64,000 nt of DNA from Frigidibacter sp. Its GTDB lineage: Bacteria > Pseudomonadota > Alphaproteobacteria > Rhodobacterales > Rhodobacteraceae. How positions within the stretch are numbered: the first letter of the stretch is position 1; every line of letters begins with the position of its first letter. The notes under the pieces were generated by a model. It did no database searches. It was not told where the DNA came from and worked only from the letters and a program-made list of their open reading frames with translations. Shown piece after piece: positions 33,238-42,094 of this stretch. The DNA lies in NCBI RefSeq assembly GCF_030695035.1, contig NZ_JAUYTT010000008.1, forward strand, positions 806,001-870,000, given 5' to 3'. The position numbers and the translations under genes were made by a program.

Positions 33238-34158
33238 TCAGGCCGACGCCCCGCGCAGCCGGTGCCAGAGGCGACCATCGATCGCGATCAGGCCAAGGCC
33301 GATCAGCGCGAGGCCGGCATAGTGGTTCATCGCCAGCCGTTCGCCCAGAACCAGACTGCCAAGCAAGATGGCACTGGCCGGGATCATCAGCGTCACCATC
33401 GAGGTGTTGAGCTGGCCGATGGAGGACAGGCTGCGGAAGTAGATCACATAGGCCAGCGCGGTCGACAGCAGCGCGAGCGCAAGAAGCGCGCCGACCGTCA
33501 CCAGCCCCGGCGCGGCCAGCGTCCATGGCTTGTCCATCAGGGCCACGATGGGGATCATCAGCAGGCTCGACGCGGTCAACTGGCCGAAGGCGCCGATGGC
33601 GGGCGCGATCCCCATGCGGCGGAACCGCTGGCCGAAATATCCGGCGAAGCCATAGGAGAGTGTCGCGCCGAGACAGGCGAGCATCGGCAGGATCGGAAAG
33701 CCCCTGTCCGAAATCGCATCGCCCCCCATCAGCACCGCCACACCGCCGAGCCCGAGCGCCACGCCGGCCAGGCGGTGCGCGGTCACGTCCGTGTCCGGGG
33801 CCAGTGCCTTTGTCACGAGGATCGCAAAGACCGGCGTGGTGGCGTTCAGGATCGAGGCCAGCCCGCTGGCGATCTGCGTCTGGCCCCAGAACAGCAGGCT
33901 GAAGGGGATGATGTTGTTCAAGATCCCCATCCCGAAGAATGCGCCCCAGACCAGACGCGAGCCCGGGATCTGTTGCCCCGTCGCGCGGAGATAGACAAAC
34001 AGCGCCAGGGCAGCCAGCGAGACCCGGCACAGCACAACCGTCAGCGGCGGCAGGTCGGCCAGCGCGATCTTCGAGAAGAAGAACGATCCGCCCCACAGCA
34101 CCGAGAGCAGGACCAGAAGCGACCAATCAAGGGCCTTGAGCGAGGGCTGCTGCGACAT
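33238..34158 (-). CDS. EamA-family (DMT superfamily) transporter
   Basis: About 306 aa. Ten hydrophobic segments in two EamA halves, with LSVLWGGSFFFSKIAL at the start of the first half and the second-half start VGALLALALLSTALAYVIYF. It is a small-metabolite exporter of unknown substrate. Start at ATG 34158 (MSQQPS) or ATG 34194 (MILQEF); no ribosome site settles it. It is divergent from the LysR-type regulator at 34289, which probably controls it. Confidence 0.9.
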   Translation of the reverse strand: MSQQPSLKALDWSLLVLLSVLWGGSFFFSKIALADLPPLTVVLCRVSLAALALFVYLRATGQQIPGSRLVWGAFFGMGILNNIIPFSLLFWGQTQIASGLASILNATTPVFAILVTKALAPDTDVTAHRLAGVALGLGGVAVLMGGDAISDRGFPILPMLACLGATLSYGFAGYFGQRFRRMGIAPAIGAFGQLTASSLLMIPIVALMDKPWTLAAPGLVTVGALLALALLSTALAYVIYFRSLSSIGQLNTSMVTLMIPASAILLGSLVLGERLAMNHYAGLALIGLGLIAIDGRLWHRLRGASA

Positions 34159-34288
34159 CGTCTGGTCCGTGACTAAGAATTCCTGCAGGATCATCAACTG
34201 GACCTGCAGTTGTTCATGGCTTGTAATGGCTGCAGACGCACAGGAACAAACGAGAAGTTCTGCGCGATTAGGGGAGAAAATCTAAACC

Positions 34289-35173
34289 ATGGCCGATCCC
34301 CTTCCGTCCCTGAACGCGCTTCGGGCCTTCGAGGCCGCCGCCCGTCACGGCAGCATGTCGCGCGCCGCCGATGAGTTGCATGTCACCGCGGGGGCGGTCA
34401 GCCAGCAGATCCGCGAGCTGGAGCGCGATCTTGGGGTGCCGCTGTTCCATCGCAAGCCCCGGCAGATCAGCCTGACCGACACCGGGGCGCAGCTTTTCCC
34501 CGCCCTGCGCAGCGCCTTCAGGATCCTGCGGGACGCCTCGGACAAGGCGAGGGCGAGACCGGGCACGGCGGTTCTGACGGTGAGTTGCACATCGGGCTTC
34601 GCCAGCCAGTGGCTGTTGCCGCGGCTCTCGAACTTCGAGAGGCTGCATCCGGGGATCGACCTGCGAATCAGCGCCTCGAACCGGGTCCTGGACTTTCAGC
34701 AGGACCGGATCGACCTCGCCGTGCGTCACGGGCTCGGGCGCTGGCCCGGCCTTTCCGCAGAACGGCTGCTCGATGATGAGCTGACCCCGGTCTGCAGCCC
34801 GGGCTATATCCGCGTGCATGGCCCCTTCGCAGGGTCCGGCGATCTGTCCCGCGCGACGCTGCTGCATGACGAGCATCGGCACGACTGGGCGCTGTGGCTG
34901 GTCGCGGCGGGGGCACCCGGGGTCGATGCCGCGGTCGGGCCCGTTTTCGTGGACGGGACCGGCGCCATCGAGGCCGCGAAGGCCGGTCAGGGGATGGGGC
35001 TGGTGCGCCGGTCAATGGTGGCGCAGGATCTGGCGGAGGGGCGACTTGCAGCGCCGTTCGGGCAGAGCCTCAAAAGCGATCTGGCCTATTATCTGGCCTA
35101 TCCGCCGGAGGCGCTCGACAAGGCCCATGTCGCGGCATTCCGGGGCTGGCTGCTGGCGGAAGCGGCCCGGTAA
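34289..35173 (+). CDS. LysR-type transcriptional regulator (GcvA-like)
   Basis: 294 aa. The N-terminal winged helix-turn-helix reads LNALRAFEAAARHGSMSRAA and VTAGAVSQQIRELERDLG. The effector domain begins at about residue 95 (VLTVSCTSGFASQWLLPRLS), in the style of GcvA/AmpR regulators. The divergent EamA transporter gene is the natural target: the 130-base region between them would hold the operator, where two CCTGCAG blocks lie about 20 bases apart. AGGGGAG upstream of the ATG supports the start. Confidence 0.93.
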   Translation: MADPLPSLNALRAFEAAARHGSMSRAADELHVTAGAVSQQIRELERDLGVPLFHRKPRQISLTDTGAQLFPALRSAFRILRDASDKARARPGTAVLTVSCTSGFASQWLLPRLSNFERLHPGIDLRISASNRVLDFQQDRIDLAVRHGLGRWPGLSAERLLDDELTPVCSPGYIRVHGPFAGSGDLSRATLLHDEHRHDWALWLVAAGAPGVDAAVGPVFVDGTGAIEAAKAGQGMGLVRRSMVAQDLAEGRLAAPFGQSLKSDLAYYLAYPPEALDKAHVAAFRGWLLAEAAR

Positions 35174-35209
35174 GCCCGGCTGGCCTCCTGCGATCTGCAA
35201 ACCTCGGGG

Positions 35210-35245
35210 GCTGCCAATGGCAAGCCACTCGCGCCGTTGCCCCTA
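35210..35245 (+). repeat. Short remnant of the dispersed hairpin repeat
   Basis: GCTGCCAATGGCAAGCCACT and GTTGCCC match the first 35-40 bases of the 196-bp repeat. It lies between the 3' ends of the convergent lysR-type and ABC genes. Confidence 0.45.
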
Positions 35246-36361
35246 CCCCTGCGCCGGGAACACAAAACACCGATCGCGCCGCACCGTGAGCCAGAGCGGC
35301 GTGCCCGGGCGCGGCAGGAAGACGTTCGGCACGCTGGCCTTCAGCACGCGCCCATCGAAATCCATGCGGAACTCCACCAGGCTCTCGCGGCCCAGAAAGC
35401 GCGAGCGTTCGACGATGCCGCGGGCGGGGGTGCCGTCCTGAGGGGTGGGGTTGGGGCCGCGGCCGTTGCGGTCGAAGTCGATCTTCAGGTGCTGGGGGCG
35501 GAAGATGATGTCGACCTTGGTGCCATCGGGCAGGCCCGGGGTCAGGAAGGCGCCGAAGGGCGTGTCGGTCAGCGCGCCCTGCACCCGGCCGCCGATGACG
35601 TTCACGTCCGAGAAGAACCCCGCCGCGGCCCGGTCCACCGGCGCGTTGTAGAGGTTGTAGGGCGCGCCCATCTGCACGATGCGCCCGCCGCGCATCAGCG
35701 CGATCTGGTCGGCCATGCGCATCGCCTCATGCGGTTCATGCGTGACCAGCAGCACCGCGGCGCCTGCCTCTTTCAGCAGGCTCAGCGTCTCGTCGCGGAT
35801 GCCGTCGCGCAGGCGCTCGTCGAGACCCGAGAAGGGCTCGTCCATCAGCATGATCCGCGGTTTCGGCGCCAGCGCCCGGGCCAGCGCCACCCGCTGCTGC
35901 TCGCCCCCCGACAGCTCATGCGGGTACATGTCGATGTAGCGGGACATATGCACCCGCTCCAGCAGTTCGGTCACCCGGCCGCGCTTGTCGCCGCGCGCGC
36001 CCTTCAGGCCGAAGCCGACATTGTCGGCGACCGACAGATGCGGGAACAGCGCGAAATCCTGGAACATCAGGCCGATGGAGCGCCCCTCGGGCGGCACCCG
36101 ATGGACGGTGTCGCAGATCAACTTGCCATCGACGAAGATCTTGCCCTCGTCCTGCATGTCCACCCCGGCGATAATGCGCAGCGTGGTGGACTTGCCGCAG
36201 CCCGACTGGCCCAGAAGGCAGGTCACCTGCCCCGGCTCGATGGTCAGCGACACGTCATCCACGACCGCGCGGCCGCCGAAACGGCGGGTGAGGTGCTGCA
36301 CGTCCAGCCGCGGGACGGGGATATTGGCGGGTTGGGGCAACCGGTTTCCGATCAATTCCAT
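35243..36361 (-). CDS. ABC transporter ATP-binding protein (Fe3+/spermidine-type, FbpC/PotA-like)
   Basis: 372 aa. Complete nucleotide-binding domain: Walker A GQSGCGKST, Q-loop FQDFALFPHLS, signature LSGGEQQRVALARAL, Walker B IMLMDEPFSGLD and switch His in VTHEPHEA. The C-terminal third is a TOBE-like regulatory domain (IFRPQHLKID, FLGRESLVEF). The family imports ferric iron, sulfate or polyamines. No permease or binding-protein gene lies beside it in this window, so the partners must be elsewhere. Confidence 0.93.
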   Translation of the reverse strand: MELIGNRLPQPANIPVPRLDVQHLTRRFGGRAVVDDVSLTIEPGQVTCLLGQSGCGKSTTLRIIAGVDMQDEGKIFVDGKLICDTVHRVPPEGRSIGLMFQDFALFPHLSVADNVGFGLKGARGDKRGRVTELLERVHMSRYIDMYPHELSGGEQQRVALARALAPKPRIMLMDEPFSGLDERLRDGIRDETLSLLKEAGAAVLLVTHEPHEAMRMADQIALMRGGRIVQMGAPYNLYNAPVDRAAAGFFSDVNVIGGRVQGALTDTPFGAFLTPGLPDGTKVDIIFRPQHLKIDFDRNGRGPNPTPQDGTPARGIVERSRFLGRESLVEFRMDFDGRVLKASVPNVFLPRPGTPLWLTVRRDRCFVFPAQG

Positions 36362-36529
36362 CGGGTTTGAGCGGGGCCGGGATAGCAGGCAGGGGGCTGT
36401 GCTGCAAGCGCTGCGGGGCAGCGGCGGGGTGCGGCATGAAGGGACAGAGGCTGTGAGTTAGACCGTTCTTAGGCTTTCGAAACAAGCGACTTAGCTTTGA
36501 CTGGAGACCACATATTTTCTCCTAGAGCC

Positions 36530-37336
36530 TTATAAGCCCCGGCCTCTGAGCGCTTCGATTCTCAAGATCTTCTCTCGCGGAGTGGGATGCTCTTGCATCA
36601 TGCAGCAATCAGTTCTCAGCTTTGAAATATCAAAATTTGGCTTTGATTTCTTGAATGCCCAAGCATTCAGAAACGTCGCCCCCAAGCCTGGGACTTCGCC
36701 CATGTCGACGACATCTTGATAGCTAAAGTGAGGATGAGCACCCTTCACGAGATCCCCTCCACTCATTCTCACGTGAACAAGATAGGGCGCTGTCGCTGAT
36801 TGAAGCAGCTTTAACCCCGAACCATCAGGAAATAATCTTGAGGCCACGTTTTGGTCAAACTCGGAACCATGAGTCAGATAGTGATTGAAGCCTTTTATCA
36901 GTCCCGATCTAGACAGGCTGAAGTGGACTTGATTCTCTCGCCTTCCATCCCTCTCTTGCGGCCCTACTATAGTGGTAATTTCGTGAAGACTATCTTTAAG
37001 GACAAGCCAATCTTTATGGCTTTTAAAGATCTCTGTCAGACGGTCATTTCGGTCGCGAGCGATTAGAGGCCGCAGGCCAGTATTCTTTATGGATTCGAGC
37101 TCCGCAGGGAGCAACCGGGTTCCATGAAAGACGCAGACTTCCCTGTCCTTTAACCAGCTGCAGATTTCCGATGAGACAGACCTGATGTCCGCAAAGCTCG
37201 TTACAAAATTTCCAGCATCCTCGATGTAGTCAAAGGCAGTTTTTTGCAACTCTTCTACGTTAGATCGGCCAATTAGTGAGACAACAATTTCCTCAAAGGA
37301 CTCTTCCCAAGTCTCTATTATGTCGAAATAGATCAA
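36530..37336 (-). CDS. Unknown protein in an AT-rich insert, possible ADP-ribosyltransferase-like fold
   Basis: 268 aa from a TTG at 37336 with AAGGTG upstream; there is no earlier in-frame ATG. The composition is much more AT-rich than the surroundings, suggesting transfer. The middle segment VCVFHGTRLLPAELESIKNTGLRP resembles the first strand and helix of ART/PARP-like domains, where His of HGT contacts NAD. A later FSLSRSG strand and a THGSEFDQN segment could supply further ART positions. This is pattern resemblance only; no family was confidently recognised. The C terminus (MQEHPTPREKILRIEALRG) is conserved-looking. Confidence 0.6.
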   Translation of the reverse strand: MIYFDIIETWEESFEEIVVSLIGRSNVEELQKTAFDYIEDAGNFVTSFADIRSVSSEICSWLKDREVCVFHGTRLLPAELESIKNTGLRPLIARDRNDRLTEIFKSHKDWLVLKDSLHEITTIVGPQERDGRRENQVHFSLSRSGLIKGFNHYLTHGSEFDQNVASRLFPDGSGLKLLQSATAPYLVHVRMSGGDLVKGAHPHFSYQDVVDMGEVPGLGATFLNAWAFKKSKPNFDISKLRTDCCMMQEHPTPREKILRIEALRGRGL

Positions 37337-37424
37337 ACTTCACCTTAAATGTTTCGTTCTTCTAAATAGTCTACCGCCATTTCAAAGCGGCAAAAGGTAC
37401 TGGGCTACGCACAGGCCACGCCCC

Positions 37425-38036
37425 TCACAACCCCGCCACAGTCTCCATCGCCCGCCAGGAATGCACCGGCACCAGATCGGGCAGCGTCACTGCCCAGACC
37501 TGCCCGCCGCCATGCGTCTGATCCTCGCTGCGCGAGATCAGGCGGCCTGCCAGATGGCACCAGAGCAGCGTGCCGATGCCGCCATGCCCGACCAGCAGCA
37601 GATCACCCACCTGCGCCTCCGGGCAGGTTCCCCCGGCGCGCACAGGCGTCAGCAGCCGGCACAGCGCATCGGCGGCGCGGGCCTGCGCGTCCACGGCCCG
37701 CTCCCAGCCCTCGATGCTGTCTTCGGGATGGGCGAAGAGCGCATTTGCCAGCACCTCATGGCGGGCATGGGGCACGTAGCCCGTCGAGGAGCGGTCGATC
37801 TCGCCCATGCCCTCGGCGATCTCGACCGTAATCCCCAGCGGCTCGGCCAGAAAAGCTGCCGTCTCCCGCGCCTTGCGCTCGGCGCTGGCGATGATGCGGC
37901 TGGTGCCGGCCGGCCAGCCGAGGCTGGCGATCACCCGCATCCGGGCACGCCCGCGCGCCCGCAGGCCCCAGTCCGGCACCGGGACATCGGGGTCGCAGGC
38001 GACCTCGGGGTGCGACAGATAGCGCAGCACCGGCAC
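37425..38036 (-). CDS. Histidine phosphatase superfamily protein (atypical RHG motif)
   Basis: 203 aa. The phosphoglycerate-mutase-like fold is shown by the N-terminal LRYLSHPEV, SAERKARETAAFLAEPL and the second catalytic histidine in VGHGGIGTLL. The usual Arg-His at the N terminus is Ser-His here (LSHPEV), so phosphate binding may differ. It follows the SDR gene by 11 bases and is probably cotranscribed. Substrate unknown. Confidence 0.85.
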   Translation of the reverse strand: MPVLRYLSHPEVACDPDVPVPDWGLRARGRARMRVIASLGWPAGTSRIIASAERKARETAAFLAEPLGITVEIAEGMGEIDRSSTGYVPHARHEVLANALFAHPEDSIEGWERAVDAQARAADALCRLLTPVRAGGTCPEAQVGDLLLVGHGGIGTLLWCHLAGRLISRSEDQTHGGGQVWAVTLPDLVPVHSWRAMETVAGL

Positions 38037-38047
38037 CGGATGGCTCC

Positions 38048-38824
38048 CTAGATGGTGGCGTTATGGGCGCCGCCGTCCAGAGAGATGTTCTGGCCGACGA
38101 TGAACCCGGCATGGGCAGAGCAGAGGAAGGCGCACATCGCGCCGAACTCGGCGGCGGTGCCATAGCGGCGGGCGGGGATGGTGGCGGCGCGCTTGACCCG
38201 CGCCTCCTCCATCGTCAGCCCCTCGGCGGCGGATACGCCCCGGTCCAGCGCATCGGCGCGGTCGGTGTCGTGGATGCCGGGCAGCAGGTTGTTGATCGTC
38301 ACCCCCATCGGCGCCACCTGCCGCGCGGTGCCGGCGACAAAGCCGGTGAGGCCGGCGCGAGCGGAGTTCGAGAGGCCCAGTTGCGCGATCGGTGATTTCA
38401 CCGAGTTGGAGGTGATGTTGACCACCCTGCCCCAGCCACGGTCGATCATCCCCGGCATCAGCGCCTGCATCAGGGCAATCGGCGTCAGCATGTTGGCGTC
38501 GAGCGCGCGGATGAAATCGTCGCGGGACCAGTCGGACCACAGCCCTGGCGGCGGGCCACCGGCGTTGGTCACAAGGATGTCCACCGCCCCCGCAGCCTCC
38601 AGCACCTTCGCGCGGCCCTCGGGCGTAGTGATGTCGGCGGCAATGGCGGTCACGCTCACGCCCTTGGCGCGCAGGGCCTCGGCCGTGGCCTCCAGCGCCT
38701 CGGCGCCGCGGGCGTTGATGACCAGATCGACGCCCGCCTCTGCCAGTGCCTCGGCGCAGCCGCGGCCAAGCCCTTTGGAGGCGGCTGTCACCACCGCGCG
38801 CCGGCCCCTGATCCCAAGATCCAT
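38048..38824 (-). CDS. Short-chain dehydrogenase/reductase lacking the usual YxxxK
   Basis: 258 aa from ATG 38824, preceded by AAGGAAA. Nucleotide-binding motif TAASKGLGRG, NAG motif (VTNAGGPPPG) and the C-terminal GQNISLDGG are standard for 3-oxoacyl-ACP-reductase-like SDRs. Where YxxxK is expected the sequence is LGLSNSARAGLTG, so Tyr and Lys are both missing. This matches a known divergent SDR subfamily, but the mechanism is unclear. Upstream of, and close to, the histidine phosphatase gene. Confidence 0.88.
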   Translation of the reverse strand: MDLGIRGRRAVVTAASKGLGRGCAEALAEAGVDLVINARGAEALEATAEALRAKGVSVTAIAADITTPEGRAKVLEAAGAVDILVTNAGGPPPGLWSDWSRDDFIRALDANMLTPIALMQALMPGMIDRGWGRVVNITSNSVKSPIAQLGLSNSARAGLTGFVAGTARQVAPMGVTINNLLPGIHDTDRADALDRGVSAAEGLTMEEARVKRAATIPARRYGTAAEFGAMCAFLCSAHAGFIVGQNISLDGGAHNATI

Positions 38825-39006
38825 ATGCGTCTTTCCTTCATCTTCATCTGTGGGCGCGTCACGCAATCGTCGCGTGTTGCGAAACAAATCCACGGGCGGC
38901 GCCACATTTTCGCCCGCAGTTGACCCTTATGAAACCAATCTGATAGCCCAGTCTTAAGGTCGCAAGATGCCCGCGTCCTGACGCCGCCACAAGCCCGGAC
39001 AAGATC

Positions 39007-40047
39007 ATGACCCGCCGCGCCGCCCCGCCCCCGCCACCCGAAACCTTTGCACAGCCCTTGCCGGGGCTGGCCGCGCAGGTGTTTCCGGCGGATGTGCTGC
39101 AGGTGGTGGCCGGGGCCAATCAGGGCGACGGCGTGGCCGAACCGGACCTCTGCGAGGCGGGCGACATCTACCGCCTGCACCGCAGCGCGCGGCCCTTGCG
39201 GCTGATGCTCTGCCCCGAAACAGGCGACGGGCAGGCGCAGACCGTGGCGGAAGGGTCCGAGATCGGCGAACCGGGGGACCGGGTGACGCTGCTGTCGCTG
39301 CTGACGATGATGGCGCCCGATGCCGACAAGCTGGAGGTGCTGGTGGTGCGCCACGATGCCTCGGACCGGCATTTTGCACTGCCGCTGTCGCCGGTGGCGC
39401 TGCAGACCGATTACACGCTACTGACCGTCAGCCCGCCGCCGCCCGATGTGCGGCTGTCGGACATGGTCTGCGTGTCCTTCACCCGCGGCACGATGATCGC
39501 GATGGCGGGGGGCGCGCAAAAGCCGGTGGAGCAGCTGGCGGTGGGCGACAGGGTGCTGACCCGCGACAACGGCCCGCAGGCGATCCGCTGGCTGGGCCAT
39601 GCCACGCTGCGCGCCGCGGGCAGTTTCGCGCCTGTGGTGATCAGCCGTGGCACGCTTGGCAATGCCGGCGACCTGATCGTCAGCCAGCATCACCGCATCT
39701 TCCTTTATCAGCGCGGCGGGACGCGGGTGGGCAGCACCGCCGAATTGCTGGTGCAGGCCAAGCATCTGGTGGATGGCGAATCCATCTGGCTGCGCGAGGG
39801 CGGGTTCGTCGATTACTTCAGCCTGGTCTTCGACCATCACGAGATCGTCTATGCCGAGGGCATCCCCTGCGAGAGCCTGCTGGTGAGCGAGGCGACGCTG
39901 AGCCTGCTGCCTCAGGCGTTTTCCGCCGAGGTGCGGGAACGGTTCCCCGGCCTCAGCCAGCGCCAGCATTTCGGCACGGAGGCGTCGCGCACCGCGTTGG
40001 ACGCGATTGGCCGGGACGCGCTGCTGCGGGGACGGCGGCGGGACTGA
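39007..40047 (+). CDS. Hint (hedgehog/intein-like) domain protein
   Basis: 346 aa. The N-terminal third contains RLHRSARPLRLMLCPETGDG. The Hint fold starts at about residue 153 (MVCVSFTRGTMIAM) with QKPVEQLAVGDRVLTRDNG and IRWLGHATL, and ends in LVFDHHEIVYAEGIPCESL. In related Rhodobacteraceae proteins the nucleophile is Cys in CFxxGT; here that position is Ser157 (SFTRGT), with Cys155 two residues before. These proteins often process or anchor secreted proteins, but the role is not established. The full copy B repeat follows the stop. Confidence 0.85.
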   Translation: MTRRAAPPPPPETFAQPLPGLAAQVFPADVLQVVAGANQGDGVAEPDLCEAGDIYRLHRSARPLRLMLCPETGDGQAQTVAEGSEIGEPGDRVTLLSLLTMMAPDADKLEVLVVRHDASDRHFALPLSPVALQTDYTLLTVSPPPPDVRLSDMVCVSFTRGTMIAMAGGAQKPVEQLAVGDRVLTRDNGPQAIRWLGHATLRAAGSFAPVVISRGTLGNAGDLIVSQHHRIFLYQRGGTRVGSTAELLVQAKHLVDGESIWLREGGFVDYFSLVFDHHEIVYAEGIPCESLLVSEATLSLLPQAFSAEVRERFPGLSQRQHFGTEASRTALDAIGRDALLRGRRRD

Positions 40048-40124
40048 GGGGGGCGGGGATCGCTTCCTCGCTGCGCTTCTGCAGGCACCCGACGCCTGCG
40101 CCGCAATCACCGGGTTTGTCCCCC

Positions 40125-40320
40125 GGCGCGATCAGGCGGCTTGCCAGTGGCAAGCCGACCGCGTCGGTTGCCCGGAGGCGCAAGCCGCAGGGCAAGGGGG
40201 GTGCCGCCTTCCCGGACGGTGCCAAATTCTGGTGGGCCCGCCCGGGTGGGCACGAATGTGCCCGCCCCCCGCAGGGCGGGCACAGCAGAATTTCACGGGC
40301 GGCCGAAATTCTGCAAGGCA
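40125..40320 (+). repeat. Dispersed 196-bp hairpin-rich repeat, copy B
   Basis: It occupies half of the 392-base gap between the Hint gene and prfC. Same length, order and hairpins as copy A at 25650; differences cluster in the first third and in the short unpaired segment before CGGTGCCAAATTCT. The remaining 119 bases before prfC are GC-rich with no further gene. Confidence 0.85.
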
Positions 40321-40439
40321 CCCGTCGAACCAAATCGGTCACGGTGGGGGGGAGCCGACAAATCCAGAGGTCTCAACCCCACCCCCACCCCACGCCGCAG
40401 CGATGGACGCGCGCGCGCGCATCGGCTACACCGCGCCCC

Positions 40440-42044
40440 ATGCTCGACCTTACAAACCGCCCCGCCCTTCCGCCCGAAATTGCCCGCCGCCGGACCTTTG
40501 CGATCATCTCGCATCCCGACGCCGGCAAGACCACGCTGACCGAGAAGTTCCTGCTGTTCGGCGGCGCGATCCAGATGGCGGGGCAAGTGCGCGCCAAGGG
40601 CGAGGCGCGGCGCACCCGGTCCGACTTCATGAAGATGGAGCAGGAGCGGGGGATTTCCGTCTCTGCCTCGGCAATGAGCTTCGAATACAAGGGCTGGCGG
40701 TTCAACCTTGTGGACACGCCCGGCCACTCGGATTTCTCGGAAGACACCTACCGCACGCTGACCGCCGTCGATGCCGCGATCATGGTGATCGACGGCGCCA
40801 AGGGGGTGGAGAGCCAGACCCGCAAGCTGTTCGAGGTCTGCCGTCTGCGCGACCTGCCGATCCTGACCTTCTGCAACAAGATGGACCGGGAAAGCCGCGA
40901 CACTTTCGAGATCATCGACGAGATCCAGGAAAACCTCGCCATCGACGTGGCGCCTGCCAGCTGGCCCATCGGCATGGGCCGCGATTTCCTCGGCTGCTAT
41001 GACATCGTGCATGACCGGCTGGAGCTGATCGACCGCGCCGACCGCAACCGGGTGGCGGAATCGATCAAGATCAACGGGCTGGATGACCCGCTGCTCGCCG
41101 AACACGTCCCCGCGGACCAGCTGGCGACCCTGCGCGAGGAGCTGGAGATGGCGCGCGAGTTGCTGCCCGCCTTCAACCGGCAGAGCTTCCTTGAGGGGCA
41201 CATGACCCCGATATGGTTCGGATCGGCGATCAACTCGTTCGGTGTGCGCGAGCTGATGGACGGCATGGGCGAGTTCGGCCCCGAGCCGCAGCCGCAAAAG
41301 GCCGCCGAGCGCCAGATCGCCGCCGAGGAAGAGCCCGTCACCGGCTTCGTCTTCAAGGTGCAGGCCAATATGGACCCCAAGCACCGCGACCGCGTGGCCT
41401 TTGTCCGCCTCGCCTCGGGCCATTTCGAGCGCGGAATGAAACTCCTGCATGTGCGCAGCAAGAAGCAGATGGCGGTGTCGAACCCGGTGCTGTTCCTCGC
41501 CGCCGACCGCGAGCTGGCCGAAGAGGCCTGGGCAGGCGACATCATCGGCATTCCGAACCACGGCCAGCTGCGCATCGGCGATGCGCTGACCGAGGGCGAG
41601 GCGCTGCGCTTCACCGGCATCCCCAGTTTTGCGCCCGAGCTGCTGCAGACGGTGCGCGCGGGCGATCCGATGAAGGCCAAGCATCTGGAAAAGGCGCTGA
41701 TGCAATTCGCCGAAGAGGGCGCTGCCAAGGTGTTCAAGCCTGCCATCGGGTCGGGCTTCATCGTTGGCGTCGTCGGCGCGCTGCAATTCGAGGTGCTGGC
41801 GAGCCGGATCGAGCAGGAATACTCGCTGCCCGTGCGGTTTGAAGGCAGCCAGTTCACCTCGGCCCGCTGGGTCACCGGCCCCAAGGCCGAGATCGACCGC
41901 TTCGTGAACATCAACAAGCAGCATATCGCCCATGACCATGACGGCGACATCGTGTTCCTGACCCGCCTGCAATGGGACATCGACCGCATCGTCCGCGACT
42001 TCCCCGAGCTGCGGCTGACCGCGACGAAGGAAATGATGGTGTGA
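40440..42044 (+). CDS. prfC: Peptide chain release factor 3
   Basis: 534 aa, matching RF3 length. It is the GTPase that recycles RF1/RF2 from the ribosome. G1 is SHPDAGKTT, switch I holds RTRSDFMKMEQERGIS, G3 is DTPGHSDFS, and G4 is NKMDRESRD. Elongation-factor-like domains II and III follow (FKVQANMDPKHRDRVAFVR). ATG 40440 gives MLDLTNRPALPPEI; the ribosome site is weak and longer in-frame extensions upstream run into the repeat, so this start is preferred. Confidence 0.96.
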   Translation: MLDLTNRPALPPEIARRRTFAIISHPDAGKTTLTEKFLLFGGAIQMAGQVRAKGEARRTRSDFMKMEQERGISVSASAMSFEYKGWRFNLVDTPGHSDFSEDTYRTLTAVDAAIMVIDGAKGVESQTRKLFEVCRLRDLPILTFCNKMDRESRDTFEIIDEIQENLAIDVAPASWPIGMGRDFLGCYDIVHDRLELIDRADRNRVAESIKINGLDDPLLAEHVPADQLATLREELEMARELLPAFNRQSFLEGHMTPIWFGSAINSFGVRELMDGMGEFGPEPQPQKAAERQIAAEEEPVTGFVFKVQANMDPKHRDRVAFVRLASGHFERGMKLLHVRSKKQMAVSNPVLFLAADRELAEEAWAGDIIGIPNHGQLRIGDALTEGEALRFTGIPSFAPELLQTVRAGDPMKAKHLEKALMQFAEEGAAKVFKPAIGSGFIVGVVGALQFEVLASRIEQEYSLPVRFEGSQFTSARWVTGPKAEIDRFVNINKQHIAHDHDGDIVFLTRLQWDIDRIVRDFPELRLTATKEMMV

Positions 42045-42094
42045 CCGGGCATCCGTGCTAGGGGTGATCTTTCCCCCTCACCCGGAGCAGCCGC

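Noticed and set aside
34182-34209. Two CCTGCAG blocks between the EamA and LysR genes as a LysR operator
   Set aside because: CCTGCAG is nearly self-palindromic and the spacing does not fit a T-N11-A box well; kept only as a remark in the regulator entry.
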